Below, one piece after another: positions 53,896 through 64,000 of a DNA stretch of 64,000 nucleotides; positions within the stretch are counted from its first letter, which is position 1; each line of letters opens with the position of its first letter. The notes under the pieces were generated by a model. That model was not told where the DNA came from. It did no database searches and saw only the letters and a list, made by a program, of their open reading frames with translations. The DNA lies in NCBI GenBank assembly GCA_010909165.1, contig VJWM01000197.1, forward strand, positions 167,501-231,500. Direction: 5' to 3'. Source of the stretch: Anthoceros angustus (taxonomy: Eukaryota > Streptophyta > Anthocerotopsida > Anthocerotales > Anthocerotaceae). The position numbers were made by a program, and so were the translations under genes.

Positions 53896-55940
53896 TCAGC
53901 TGTGAACGTTGAAGGTTGTGAGCCTCGGGAATAAAAGGAGCAAGTCATGTCGAGCACGATTCTGAAGACATTTCAATCTAGTTTGTTAGCACGGCCTTAA
54001 ACATCAACAAGCCCTAGGAAAAATACGGGGATGGACCAACCTTAATATTTATGCAACCATTTACGTCCAGAGTTGTAAGAGAATGAGCACATGATTTCGA
54101 AAGCCTCCTGAGCGCATCATCCGTAACTCCAAGCAGACCATGCAGACTAAGGAAGCAAAGAGGGATATAAGTACAAACCCTGCCGCTTTGAAATGCCTAA
54201 CCGTCTTAAGAGCGTCAGTGCACGTGTAACCCACCTCCAAAGCTCTAGAGCTAGGGAGTTGTCGGCAAGTGCAAACATGCCAGCATCCGTGGTTCTTACA
54301 CACCTGTTCCACAGTGAACAACGACTTACCTGAGCGCATATCGTATCCAGTTTCCTGCCAAGACTGAATCCAGGGTGTTCAAGAGGGACTCACCATGTCA
54401 AGTTCAAGGAAACCAGACTCCTGCATTTTGCGATTGCTTGGAGACCAAGATCGGTAAGATGCTGTAGGCAATCTTCGGGTGAGAACCTATCTGCAACAGC
54501 AAAGCCCAAGCAAAAGATTGACTTCCCAAGGAGTTTACCTGGGCCCCACATAGATCCAACAGTCTCAGGTCTTGCAACTTCGAAAGCCTCGTAAACGACT
54601 TGTCTGTGAGACTGCAACATTCACAGTCATATAATCAGGTTTGCTGCTTTCTTGAGAAACAACACCCAAGCCACTCGGCCTCAACAAGACACCCACTTGG
54701 GAATAGCATAAAGGTAGAGCTCTTCAAGTTTCTGACAACTGTCCAGTAGCTGCAGTAATCCAGCATCGGTCAGCTTCACACACCTGCATGCAGATGGATT
54801 ATTCAAGCACAATACTGACAAAAAGCAACAACACACCTTCACCATCTATACTAACCTTGTCAGGTTCAGTTTCTTCATGTTCTTGCGGTCTTTTGCAATA
54901 CAGCCCAAACTCGAATCCGTGATGTTCTGTGACGAAAAGGGCCAGGTTACAGCAGAGTACCAAGGTTTGACCATGACAAAGACTGCAGACTCTCTAATAC
55001 AATGAGAAAGGGGCACGCAGCAAAACCTTGCAGCCACTAAGATTCAAATTCGTGAGTCCTTGACAGTAAGTCACAAGGGTCTCAACAGTGCGGTCTGTGA
55101 CACTGGACAGTGCAAAAAATTAGCAAAACCAGATCTCTTCTCTCCAAACCCAGCAAGCACATAAGGAACAGCCTGGAAGACTGGTCCACTAACTTCAGGT
55201 TCCAGTAGAGCGAAATCTCTTCCAGCCTGAGGAAGGATAAAGCCACCAGTCTGATGCCATCAGCAGTGACTTTTTGGCAGGCATTAAGATTGAGCCGCCT
55301 CAAATTCTGCATCCAGCTCCACGAAGCCTTAAGTTACCACAAAGCCGAACTGCACACTACAGCTCAGACCAGACTACGTCATGGAGCTCAACCACCATGT
55401 TTTAAACGTCAGAGGCGTCACCTGCAAACAGTACCTTGAAGGGCAGGTTCTTCAAATGGCTGTCCTCCAGGGTCTGGGCAAATTCAAGATTGAGCTCCTC
55501 CAGATTCTGGTATCGTTCCTGATGCTCCAACCAAGCACAGCAATAAGAAACAGAGAAAATGCCTCCAATCCGCACAATTTTCCCACCCTGCCAGTGTTGC
55601 GACATACACACAGGATGCAGGCCTCGTCCATACCAGAGTCTTCGATTCCTGTAAACGTTCTCCTGGATTCTTAATTCCCCTAAGATCCAGCGCCTGCATT
55701 ATACAATCTCCACAGAATATCAGCCCTTTGCCGCTGGCCAAATTTCAAATTCTGGAAACGGGACGGCCTTCTGGTGGGTACCTTCCACAAGGGCGCGTGT
55801 GCAGATAAAAGGTTGCGGCAAGCGGTATTGACACACAGCAAGGCGCAGACATCCCGCTGGCACAGATGAATGGTCACCAGCTTTAGAACCTCGGGCAACA
55901 CGACCCGCGACCATCGACCCTCCAGCTCCTCCATCTCCAC
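53896..55940 (-). CDS. F-box/LRR protein (At3g58530-like), 12 exons
   Basis: A substrate receptor of SCF ubiquitin ligases, 343 residues. Exons from 5' to 3' on minus: 55940-55782, 55693-55634, 55518-55435, 55306-55194, 55102-55027, 54926-54856, 54783-54697, 54611-54539, 54461-54394, 54303-54235, 54146-54041, 53961-53896. All phases agree. An F-box-like N-terminus (LPEVLKLVTIHLCQRDVCAL) is followed by leucine-rich repeats of the cysteine-containing type: LEELNLEFAQTL, LRRLNLNACQKVTADGIRLV, LEEISLYWNL, LTNLNLSGC, MKKLNLTRCVKLTDAGLLQL, LRLLDLCGAQ, LVSLNLTWCVRTTDAG, LTTLDVNGCINIK. It ends in FPRLTTFNVHS, the conserved C-terminus of this plant family. Targets of the family are not established. 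It begins 164 bp from the start of RPC6 on the other strand, so the two share a divergent promoter. Confidence 0.93.
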
Positions 55941-56104
55941 CTGGAGCGCAACTTGGCGTATGCTATATTTTCAAGTCTATGTATATGTATTGCATCGAAA
56001 CCCTAAAAAACAGGAACCTATATAGTGTTTGCCGAATCCTCCGATATACGTGACAGCTTTTCCCTGAATAGTGCTGTGGGCTGCAGACGCTCTTACGCTG
56101 TAGG
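55941..56104. promoter_or_regulatory. Divergent promoter between the F-box/LRR and RPC6 genes
   Basis: Only 164 bp separate the two start codons. A telo-box, AAACCCTAA, lies at 55998-56006, and a TATA-like CTATATAG at 56018-56025 is suitably placed for RPC6. Telo-boxes are typical of plant promoters for the translation and growth machinery, which suits a polymerase III subunit. A second AT-rich CTATATTT at 55963-55970 lies very close to the F-box ATG and is not a convincing TATA box. Confidence 0.6.
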
Positions 56105-57925
56105 ATGGCGGCAGCGGCTCTAGGAGCTGCGCAAAACCTCATTCTTCAGCTTTGTCGAGCTCATCCAACTGTAAGTTCCCTACGGCAGTCGGATGATGCC
56201 CTCGACATGCTGTTCGACCACCTTACTGGGCGTGTTGAGAATCATGCAGGGGCTTCCGGAGAAACTCTTGCACGAGGAGTGTCAGGATGTCGACGTGAAC
56301 CTACGGGGTGAGGCCCTGAATGCGTTACTGCAACAGGTACGTGCTGAATTGCGTTTATCATGTGTGTCGAATTTTGCCTGTTTCACAGACCTGTTGAAGT
56401 TGGTTTCTGCTTGTGCAGGGTCGTCTGCAAGTTTACAGGCATAATGAGCAACTGTATTGGAAGGAGCAGACCAAGGAACAGGCTGATAAGTGAGGATTTT
56501 GAAAGTTGATTATTTGCAATGTCCTGGTGTTTCAGTTTGCTTTGAAGGTATGCTCAGGTCTGTTTGTGTTTGGGTGTGCTTTTCAGGTTGAAGGGCCTGA
56601 CTCCGGAGGATAGACTTGTGTTGCAAGTAATTGAGCAGGCTGGAAATATGGGTTAGTATATGAGATGTGCTGGATGGGAATGTGAAGCTGGATGTGTGGA
56701 TTGAGGGGTGCCCTGATGGTATGGGTCTTGCCATGGCAGGTATTTGGACCAAGGATATGAAGTTTAAGACTGGAATCAAGTCACAGCCAAACATCAACAA
56801 GGCAATAAAGAACTTGGAGAGTCGTAACTTGATAAAGGCGGTGAAGTCCGTGGCGGTATGGCCTCCGTTTGTTTTGTGGCTTTTGAAGGATGCAGGGTTC
56901 CTCTGCAGAAAATTGGGAAAGCAATTCTGAAGTTTCCTAAAGATGCTGTTTGTCACCTCGATTCAGGTTGATCGGATTATTGGGTTGTCACTCCGTCATC
57001 ACGGATTGAACTGATGACTGATCGAAGTTTCCCACTGGCCAGGTAAAGAATCGAAAGGTGTACATGTTATTCGACTTGGAGCCTGCCCGTGAGATAACTG
57101 GTGGTGCCTGGTATTCAGACCAGGAGTTTGATACAGAATTTGTCACTATTTTGAAGCAGCAATGTCTCCAAGTACTTCACAAGCAGGTTACAGCCACTCT
57201 CAATTACTCTGGAGTAGAGTGGGTTCTTTCAGTCTTTTGGGTGGTTCAATCTTAGTGAGGAAAGCGGCATATGCATGAGATCCTGAGCATCCAGTTGTTC
57301 TTGTTGCGTAGGATCTTGCCACATTGGAAAAAGTGGCGGAGTCTGTGCGCAACTCAGGGGTTACAAGAGAGGAACTAGGACTGCAGGAATACAAGCAGGT
57401 GAGGCAGTCCCTCAGATGTTCACATGACAATACTGATATTGTACTGTCTGCTGATCTTTGTGGTTGGTTCTACATATTCCAGATTATGGACATGCTCGTG
57501 CTGGATGGGGATGTTGAGCAAGTTGTGAGCACAGGGGTAGGAGTGTTCGCTGCGTTCCCTGCGGTTAGTTCCCTTTTTTTGGAGGGTATTTGGTGGTCAT
57601 GAGACAAGTTCCGGGTATCAATTGTTGATGTTTGCTGTACCAGGAGACAATTTGTTACAGAGCTTCAAAGGTTAAGATACCAGAAACGTCCCCATTCACA
57701 AACATTCCCTGCGGAGTGTGCAAAGTAAGCACTGTAGTGTAGCGACTGCATGGAGGGAATGACTGCCTCCATATGAAAAGAAGTCTTCCTTGTGTTTGAC
57801 AATGTGTTTAAGTGGGCATTGAAACACGATTTTGCAGGATGATGTTTTGGGCTATGCATTGTCAGCGTGTACTCATTTGTCCAGCCGAATGGCTGCGTGT
57901 GGCAGGTTCTACATCTTTGCTCTGA
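56105..57925 (+). CDS. RNA polymerase III subunit RPC6 (RPC34/POLR3F), 3' end unresolved
   Basis: A nuclear subunit of the Pol III heterotrimer that aids promoter opening and contacts TFIIIB. Exons in phase: 56105-56170, 56250-56336, 56419-56489, 56587-56651, 56740-56855, 57043-57186, 57312-57398, 57483-57563, 57644-57724; 266 residues to here. Winged-helix features: RGEALNALLQQGRLQVYR, LTPEDRLVLQVIEQAGNMGI, WTKDMKFKTGI, INKAIKNLESRNLIKAVKSV, then ITGGAWYSDQEFDTEF, a near-invariant block. The frame reaches FTNIPCGVC, the first two cysteines of the C-terminal 4Fe-4S cluster (C-x2-C-x5-C-x10-C in the human protein). The remaining exon or exons lie beyond 57725. An acceptor at 57866 gives a third cysteine at the right spacing (IPCGVCKRVLIC) but no good fourth; that reading stops at 57925, hence the end given. 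Another candidate lies near 58040. Confidence 0.85.
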
Positions 57926-58246
57926 TGGTGGAGTCATCTCTCCGCAAACATGTGTCTACTATCAGGAATGGCTTGATTTTTGATTGTATACAAGTAACGC
58001 AACATTGCGAAGTCGGTCTTGCTTCCAAAAGGGGACTCCAGACCGGGGGAGCTATAGCCGCTACCCAAGCACCTTCTTTTGCAAGAAGGTGGAGTGGACA
58101 AGCTGGTGAAACTGCTGGCTGTCTATAATCTTGGCTTTAGTGTTCTCCATGTCCTACACGATGTCTGTCACTGTTTTCCAAGCAAGACAGGTGTACATAT
58201 TGCAATTGCGCGTGCGAGCCGGAGCAAGAATGAGCCACTGTGCATC

Positions 58247-60883
58247 TTAATCTCTTCCACCACTTGCAAGCTGGTTGCTATGGCCAAGACGGTACAGAGA
58301 CGGAGGCCATGAGTGCGCCTGATGCTTTTCAGGTATTATCAAGCAAGAATCAGATATGGGGTGCTGGTAAGAAGTCTGAGCAAGGAGCATTCCTGTCTCC
58401 TTAAGCTGTGTAGTCAATTTTCCAAGTAACAAGTACAGCTCTGCATGTTGTTCACGCCTCTTTTCACCAGCTTGGAACATGCTCAACTTGCGCTCATGTT
58501 CAATCCAGCTTTGGCCAAGCTGCTTCCATTCCACGGCACTTTGTCGTGAGTCGTCCACCTCCAGTACACAGTCTTGCATGCCAGCATCAGCATAGATGCT
58601 GGACATGAGAATGTAGGCCGCTGCGTGCTTCGGGTCTAGACCCACAGCAGCATCGAAGGCTTGCTTACCAACTACAACGTCACCATGCTTTCGGCAGGCT
58701 CCTAACAAACACAACCACAATGGCAGATCAGGCTGCATTGGCATCTTTTGTATGAGGTCTTCAGCCTTGGTAAGAAACCCTGCTCGGCCAACTAGATCAA
58801 TTGCACAAGCATAATGCTCCAGCCCTGGTGCGATCTCATGATCTCTGCTCATGCTTTCGAAGTACTCCAATCCCTTCTCCACCCTGCCCCCATGAGTGCA
58901 CGCAGTTAGCAAAGCCAAGAATGTGACTGCGTTTGGTTTCATGCCAGCAGAGCACATATCTTCGTAACACTGCACACTCTTCGCACAATCCCCCAGCCTC
59001 GCATGTCCAGCCAGTAGGGCATTCCATGACACCACGTCCGGCCGCTGTAGTGAGTCAAACACCCGCTGGGCGTCCACTATGCTTCCACATTTGCTATAGG
59101 CATGAATCAGACTGGTTGCTAGAGAGAGTCTGCCCTCCAAACCACTCGCCACAAGAGTCTCGTGTGTTTGCAGACAGATGTTTAAGGCTCCTGTGATACT
59201 ACATGCTTCCAGCACAGAGAGGAATGTAGCCTCATTCGGGATCACACCCACTGCTTGCATCTGGCTGTATAACTGCAACGCTTTCTCTCCTTGCCCGTGC
59301 TGAGTGTACGCTGCAATCATGACAGTCCACGATACAACATTGCTGTGGGGTAGCCTGTCAAACACCTGTTCTCCATCCTTGATGCTCCCACACTTTGCAT
59401 ACATGTTAACCAACGCGCTACCAACAAATGCATCTGAATCGAAACCCCTCTCCGTAACGGCAGCATGTAATTCTCGTCCCTTCAGCAGGGACTTGAGCTT
59501 CACCTTCCGCCCATCTATCAATGCACTTTCCTCCTTTTCTGCAAGGCTGCAGCAAGCCTGAAGAGCAGCGACAAAGGTCCGTGAGTTCGGGCTGACACCT
59601 TCGTTTTGCATCTGCTGGTACATCTGCAAGGCATTTGCTCCTTGTTCCTGCTGGGCATACGCTGTGATCATGCTAGTCCATGACACCACATTGCGTTGAG
59701 ACAACAGGCCAAACACACGCTCTGCATCCTTGATGCTGCCGCACCTGCCATACATACTGACCAAAGTACTACCCACAAAGATGTTGGATGCAAAACCCCT
59801 CTCTTCAGCTCCAGCATGTATCTCCCTCCCCTTCCTCAGCGACTCCACCTTCAGTCTCTCGCCAGCCACCTCCGAGCTCTTCTCCCTCGCTGCAATGCTG
59901 CCGCATGCTTGAAGCACGCTCACAAACGTCCGTGCATCAGGCTCCATTCCTTCCACCTGCATCTGGTGGTACATGTCCAAGGCCTTTTCTCCTTCCTCCT
60001 GCCGAGCATACGCTGCAAGCATCGCGTTCCATGCCACAATATCCCGCCTGGACAACCCACCGAAGACCTGCTCCGCTTCCAAGACGCTCCCACACTTGGC
60101 ATACATGCTCACCAACGTGTTGCCCACAAACTCATCCGACTCAAACCCACACCTCGCAGCATGGACATGAATCCGTTTGCCCCTGTCCAAATCTTCCAAC
60201 CTGCCGCATGCTTTCAGCACGGCAACAAACGTGTAATTGTCAGGCTGCACTCCTTCCTGCTGCATCTGCTCATAGAACGACACAGCCTCTTCGCATCGTC
60301 CGGCATCGCTATATCCTGAAATAATAGCCGTCCAAGAAAAAACAGTTCGGTGAGGCAAGGTGTGGAACAACTCGACCCCGTCTGCTAAGCTCCCACAGCT
60401 CACAAACGTGGTGACCATGAGGTCCCCCAGAAATGCGTGGGACTCCAACCACCCACATTCTGCCAAAAGAGCATGTACCTTCTTGGCCTGGGGCAGAGCC
60501 TTCCTCCTCTTGCATGCCTGCAACAGGCTCTTGTACATGTGCACCACCTGCTGCTGCTGGTGCTGGTTCTGGTGCTGGTTCTGGTGCTGATGCTGTTCCA
60601 TCCTGAGCAGCACAGCCAGTGCCTCGTCTACCCGCCCCTCCCTGCACAAGGTCTGGAACCCAGGAACATCCTTCTCTCCATAGGTGAACCTGCAGGTCAT
60701 GCCAAGCAAAGAAGAGGAAGAGGAAGAGGAAGAGGAAGAAGGGGAAGAAAACGTGAATCTCATCGCGCTGCTGCAATGAGACTGGCTAGCTTGGGATCCG
60801 GCCAATGCCCCCGCCTTGCTCAACAACATGCTGGGCAAAAGCTCTTGGGCTGCAGGAGTGAATGAATTGGATGGTGGGTGCAA
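58247..60883 (-). CDS. PLS-class pentatricopeptide repeat protein with degenerate E motifs, no DYW
   Basis: An intronless frame of 878 residues. Residues 1-115 are a low-complexity, Ser- and Gln/His-rich leader that may include an organelle transit peptide. PPR repeats in P-L-S order follow for about 600 residues, with typical SWTAIISGYSDAGRCEEAVS, VGNTLVSMYAKCGSVLEAEQ, IVAWNAMLAAYARQ and PDARTFVSVLQACGS. Near the end, MPMQPDLPLWLCLLGACRKH is the usual last repeat leading into an E-like region (KHAAAYILMSSIYADAG, SWIEHERKLSMFQAGEKRR, ELYLLLGKLTTQLKETGM). The tail is unusual (SYQHPISDSCLIIPEKHQAH) and lacks a DYW deaminase. PLS proteins target organelle transcripts, usually for C-to-U editing. 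Without a DYW domain, this one would need a partner deaminase, or acts otherwise. The 3' end is convergent with RPC6. The sense strand also carries many spurious frames. Confidence 0.92.
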   Translation of the reverse strand: MHPPSNSFTPAAQELLPSMLLSKAGALAGSQASQSHCSSAMRFTFSSPSSSSSSSSSSLLGMTCRFTYGEKDVPGFQTLCREGRVDEALAVLLRMEQHQHQNQHQNQHQQQQVVHMYKSLLQACKRRKALPQAKKVHALLAECGWLESHAFLGDLMVTTFVSCGSLADGVELFHTLPHRTVFSWTAIISGYSDAGRCEEAVSFYEQMQQEGVQPDNYTFVAVLKACGRLEDLDRGKRIHVHAARCGFESDEFVGNTLVSMYAKCGSVLEAEQVFGGLSRRDIVAWNAMLAAYARQEEGEKALDMYHQMQVEGMEPDARTFVSVLQACGSIAAREKSSEVAGERLKVESLRKGREIHAGAEERGFASNIFVGSTLVSMYGRCGSIKDAERVFGLLSQRNVVSWTSMITAYAQQEQGANALQMYQQMQNEGVSPNSRTFVAALQACCSLAEKEESALIDGRKVKLKSLLKGRELHAAVTERGFDSDAFVGSALVNMYAKCGSIKDGEQVFDRLPHSNVVSWTVMIAAYTQHGQGEKALQLYSQMQAVGVIPNEATFLSVLEACSITGALNICLQTHETLVASGLEGRLSLATSLIHAYSKCGSIVDAQRVFDSLQRPDVVSWNALLAGHARLGDCAKSVQCYEDMCSAGMKPNAVTFLALLTACTHGGRVEKGLEYFESMSRDHEIAPGLEHYACAIDLVGRAGFLTKAEDLIQKMPMQPDLPLWLCLLGACRKHGDVVVGKQAFDAAVGLDPKHAAAYILMSSIYADAGMQDCVLEVDDSRQSAVEWKQLGQSWIEHERKLSMFQAGEKRREQHAELYLLLGKLTTQLKETGMLLAQTSYQHPISDSCLIIPEKHQAHSWPPSLYRLGHSNQLASGGRD

Positions 60884-61251
60884 AGACCGTAACTAGACCC
60901 GAAAGTGCAAGAAGCACAATCCCGTCATGGGGCTGTTAAAGGCAGAGGCATGAAATCGAGGACCGTAACCTGTTTTTGCTAAAGTGCTGAAATTAGGGGG
61001 CATGCCTGAACGTGTTAGGGGCCATCCGAGGAAGTTGAACGCGTAACTAACATAGGTCTGTCAGCTGCGGGACAGTGTGAAGGCAGGAGATGCAAACAAG
61101 TGGGTGAAAACCCAGTCGTGGAATGGGAGCAGGTGGCATCTGATTGGGCTGGGTTGTGGCATGCAATCACCAGGGTGCGGGAAGTGCTTGTGGGCGATAG
61201 GATGATGCAGGAGGAAGTGAGGCAATCGTAGCTCAGAGCATATCCGAGTGT
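60884..61251. other. Divergent intergenic space between PPR and zinc-finger genes
   Basis: About 370 bp separate the start codons of the minus-strand PPR gene and the plus-strand zinc-finger gene. It probably contains both promoters. No clear TATA box was identified. Confidence 0.5.
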
Positions 61252-63228
61252 ATGTCAGGAAGAAAATGTGATCTGGTGTGTGGAGGTGGGAATCAGGATC
61301 AGCAGGGGAGCACGGACATTGATGAATTGGGCATCGGAAAGATTGCAGGAGATTGCCAGATGTTCGACAAAGAGCAGCGCGGGGGCGGCTCTGTCTTATG
61401 GTGGTCCTCGTGCCATCATCTCCACGTGCGCGAAAGCGAGCAGAAGAGCATCCCGCCCTTCTGCCCGCAATTACCGTGCCCCGGGACCCAATTACCGTGC
61501 AGGAACATCTTGGAGCCTCCGGCGCAGCAGCAGCAGTCGCAGTCGGAGGAGCGATTGGACGTGTGCGATAGTAGGGAGGTGTCAGCAGCATGGGATGAAG
61601 CTCCTCCGGGCATGGGGGAGAACACTGGAGAAACTGTGGTGGACTGTAAGGCCAGCAACACAGCTTGGAGCAGCACTGCGGACAGCATCGCTGGCTCCGT
61701 GTCTGCACAAGATGCGTTCCACGAAGGATATGCCGTGGAGGGGCTGAGAGGATTAAGCGTGGATACAGAAGGACGGGCTCGCTACACGCTGCGGAGTAAC
61801 CCTAAGCGAAGCTGGCGGCTGAGAGATCAGGAATTCTGCGTTGAAGGAGGATCTACTGGCTCGGTTGTGGTGGCTGAGAGTTTTAACGTGTCTTTTCTGT
61901 CTCTGCCTGCTATCGCACCTGCGGCTATTGTGAGGAAGGCGACTGCAAGCTGCAAGATAGCAGAGGAGAAGCCTGAGAAACATACCTGTACCGAGTGTGG
62001 CAGAGAGTTTCCATCTTGCAAGGCACTCTTTGGGCACATGAGATGCCACCCTGAGCGGGAGTGGAGGGGAATACAGAGGCCTGAGGGCCTGTCGTTGCAA
62101 CAGCGTGCGGGTGGGGATGTGAGAATCAATGCTGACCTGCAAACTGCCTTGCACAGGAAGAAGGCTCGTGGCAAGATCGAGTCCAGCCCTGTTGGCATTG
62201 GGGAGCCATCGGAGGACCATGATATGATTGAGAGTCTGCTGATGCTGGCTCGAGCTGGAAGTGGGAGGCATGTGGAGCAGGGCAGCAGCAAAGGTACCGT
62301 GGTGGGGAAGATGATGGAGAAGCAGCATGAAGCCTATGCGCTGAACAGCAAGGGCAGGCTGGAGGGCAGCAGCAAGATGAAGGGGAAGCTGGTGAGCGAA
62401 TGTGGAGCCGCACGGAAGGCACCGAACGTGAGAGATGGGAATGTGGACGGCGGGGAGTCCACCAGGACTTCCAGCACACGGTGGGAGGCACAACCGGAGG
62501 ATGGTGGGCACAGTGAATCTGACTGGAGTGAGGCGGATGTGCACTTCACCTCAACCCTGGGGGAAGGGAATGTGGACTTGAAGCTGGACGGGGTGATCCA
62601 GAGTGGGAACACTTTAGGCAAGGAGCAAATGATGGAGGTGGCATCTGGTGCCTGTGTCCCCTCTCACCACAAGTACGAGTGTATGACGTGCAACATAATT
62701 TTCAAGTCCTACCAGTCTCTAGGAGGGCACAGAGCCAGTCACAAGAAGGTAAAGGGGTGCTTCGCCAGGAACCATTCCAAGGGGGGTGGATGTATGAGTC
62801 TAAACTATGCGCAAGATGGTTTAGTGAACCAAGATGGGATTAAGAGCAGCGACGCAATCCAAAAGGTATCCGATTGTCAAGTCGGTTCAAGGTGTGAGCT
62901 CAAGACGAAACGATGCTGCGTAGGCGTGGCTGATGCAGCAGACGATTTTGAGAGGGAGAATTTCGACAAGCAGCAGCCCACATTTGCAAAGAAGGTAGAT
63001 GGCTGCCATGAGTGCTCTGTCTGCCACCGTGTCTTTGCATCAGGGCCTGCTCTTGGTGGCCACAAGAGGTGTCACTGGGGAGGTGCTGGAGTTTTGGAGG
63101 CTTCTGGCAAGGCCAGTAATAGCGAGCAACAAGCATCTGTGACTCCACAAGGTATTGTGGAAGCCAAGCCTGCGGTGGTAAATTTGCCTACATTTCCATG
63201 TTCCAGTTACATTTATCTCCTCCCATGA
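61252..63228 (+). CDS. C2H2 zinc-finger transcription factor, three fingers, plant ZAT-like
   Basis: An intronless frame of 658 residues. Three plant-type C2H2 fingers are visible: residues about 243-268 (CTECGREFPSCKALFGHMRC, then HPEREWRGI), 474-497 (CMTCNIIFKSYQSLGGHRAS) and 585-608 (CSVCHRVFASGPALGGHKRC). The second and third carry the SLGGH/ALGGH helix typical of plants, and the first the ALFGHMRCHPEREWRGI form of the ZAT1/4/9-like group. Long acidic, low-complexity linkers separate the fingers, so it is larger than most angiosperm ZATs. An EAR repression motif (DLNL type) would be expected near the C-terminus; only VVNLPTFP is seen. It is likely a nuclear transcriptional regulator, with target unknown. 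Confidence 0.88.
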   Translation: MSGRKCDLVCGGGNQDQQGSTDIDELGIGKIAGDCQMFDKEQRGGGSVLWWSSCHHLHVRESEQKSIPPFCPQLPCPGTQLPCRNILEPPAQQQQSQSEERLDVCDSREVSAAWDEAPPGMGENTGETVVDCKASNTAWSSTADSIAGSVSAQDAFHEGYAVEGLRGLSVDTEGRARYTLRSNPKRSWRLRDQEFCVEGGSTGSVVVAESFNVSFLSLPAIAPAAIVRKATASCKIAEEKPEKHTCTECGREFPSCKALFGHMRCHPEREWRGIQRPEGLSLQQRAGGDVRINADLQTALHRKKARGKIESSPVGIGEPSEDHDMIESLLMLARAGSGRHVEQGSSKGTVVGKMMEKQHEAYALNSKGRLEGSSKMKGKLVSECGAARKAPNVRDGNVDGGESTRTSSTRWEAQPEDGGHSESDWSEADVHFTSTLGEGNVDLKLDGVIQSGNTLGKEQMMEVASGACVPSHHKYECMTCNIIFKSYQSLGGHRASHKKVKGCFARNHSKGGGCMSLNYAQDGLVNQDGIKSSDAIQKVSDCQVGSRCELKTKRCCVGVADAADDFERENFDKQQPTFAKKVDGCHECSVCHRVFASGPALGGHKRCHWGGAGVLEASGKASNSEQQASVTPQGIVEAKPAVVNLPTFPCSSYIYLLP

Positions 63229-64000
63229 GTCTGCCTACATCTAGTAAGAAATTGTGTTTGTTGGTGATTCGAACATTGCAGATAAGGAGGAACAAGGATT
63301 CAGGAACCATTCTGGTTGAGACACACGCAAAGGCAGATATCTAATTTAATCGATGTGGCTTCCTCTCTTTTGAGAGTGAGGCGATGGGCTGCAGGGGTGG
63401 TGAGCTTGGCAGGCTGCTGCTGCTGCACTCTTCAATCAAGAGCCGCCATGCTGTGGGAGGGATCTTCTGGCGGTCTGATGCAGGGGGAAACAAAAACGTA
63501 CTGAAGCTGATCTCTGAACAGAAACGTCTACATTTGTTCTGCAGCTGACGGGCTGAGCTTTCTTAGCGCATCTAGCTAAGCAGGCTGTTAATTTTCCATG
63601 CATGCTAGTCCTTGTTCCACGCTTGTCGTGCTGTTTACCGAGTCATGGACACAACCGCTAACCAGGGACGTGAATTAACAAGAGAACAATATGACAGCTC
63701 GAACAGTGTGAGGAAGACAACACGTGGAGCCTCGGGTGTAACATATTGGGCCCCGGTGCATGGGTCCCCATGATCGCAGGATATGGACTCTTGCTGTTGG
63801 AGCAGCCCTTTGCTCTGTTTGCTGAAAGCAACAGATTGCATCATCACTTCAGGATGCAGCGGACTATGTATTACTGCTCCTTTCCCAAGTGGCGCCCCCT
63901 ATGCACAGATTGAAGGCACAGCAGATGTTGGGTGGCAACAACCGGGATTGGTCTGCAACATGTTGGAGCTTCAGAGGAAGCCAGCCAGACTTTTTGTTGT
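63229..64000. other. 3' flank of the zinc-finger gene, nothing recognised
   Basis: There are short frames on both strands without family resemblance. It probably contains the 3' untranslated region and intergenic DNA up to the window edge. Confidence 0.4.

Noticed and set aside
59696-60324. Long plus-strand frames (up to 207 codons) opposite the PPR gene
   Set aside because: They mirror the repetitive PPR coding sequence on the minus strand and have no independent support.
1-64000. CRISPR arrays, bacterial operons or prophage
   Set aside because: The tandem repeats are contiguous without unique spacers, and genes have spliceosomal introns; the sequence is eukaryotic.

Overview
This looks like nuclear DNA of a land plant. 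The genes recognised are embryophyte families: a WOX13-clade homeobox, an S40/DUF584 senescence regulator, a MEE59-like protein, a membrane-anchored MYB, a QALGGH-type C2H2 zinc finger, a plant purple acid phosphatase, two single-DUF26 secreted proteins and a long PLS-class PPR protein. Most introns are only about 70-120 bp and genes are closely packed, with retroelement debris between them. That combination would fit a compact lycophyte genome such as Selaginella, but the assignment is inference and a bryophyte cannot be excluded.

Layout. 1-2.65 kb: two copies of a 1.39-kb non-coding tandem repeat. 2.8-4.9 kb: two minus-strand DUF26 (gnk2-like) genes. 6.5-12.3 kb: a complete 22-exon P5B-type ATPase (ATP13A2-like), unusual for a land plant. 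13.5-15.7 kb: an intronless HSPA12-like protein with a coiled coil and C-terminal RING. 15.7-18.3 kb: intergenic, with two 34-bp triplications and a 79-bp minisatellite. 18.7-25.6 kb: ZRSR2-like splicing factor, MEE59-like gene and an MFS transporter, all on plus. 26-28 kb: a broken Ty3/gypsy element whose 5' LTR carries a perfect hAT-type MITE. 29.7-31.9 kb: eIF5-mimic protein (5MP/BZW). 33-35 kb: LINE reverse transcriptase and gypsy integrase relics. 36-41 kb: repeat-rich DNA. 41.0-41.9 kb: S40-like gene with an apparent +1 frameshift. 45.9-48.0 kb: purple acid phosphatase. 51.3-63.2 kb: a gene-dense block with WOX13-like, MAMYB, an F-box/LRR gene on minus, RPC6 on plus divergent from it, a PPR gene on minus and a C2H2 zinc finger.

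Exon models for the P5B ATPase, ZRSR2, MEE59-like, MFS, 5MP, purple acid phosphatase and F-box genes were built by hand. They join in consistent reading phase from start to stop, so those calls are firm. The 3' end of RPC6 is not resolved. The genes do not form one pathway; they are ordinary housekeeping and regulatory neighbours. The two most unusual items are the P5B pump and the HSPA12-RING fusion, whose ATPase motifs are degenerate.
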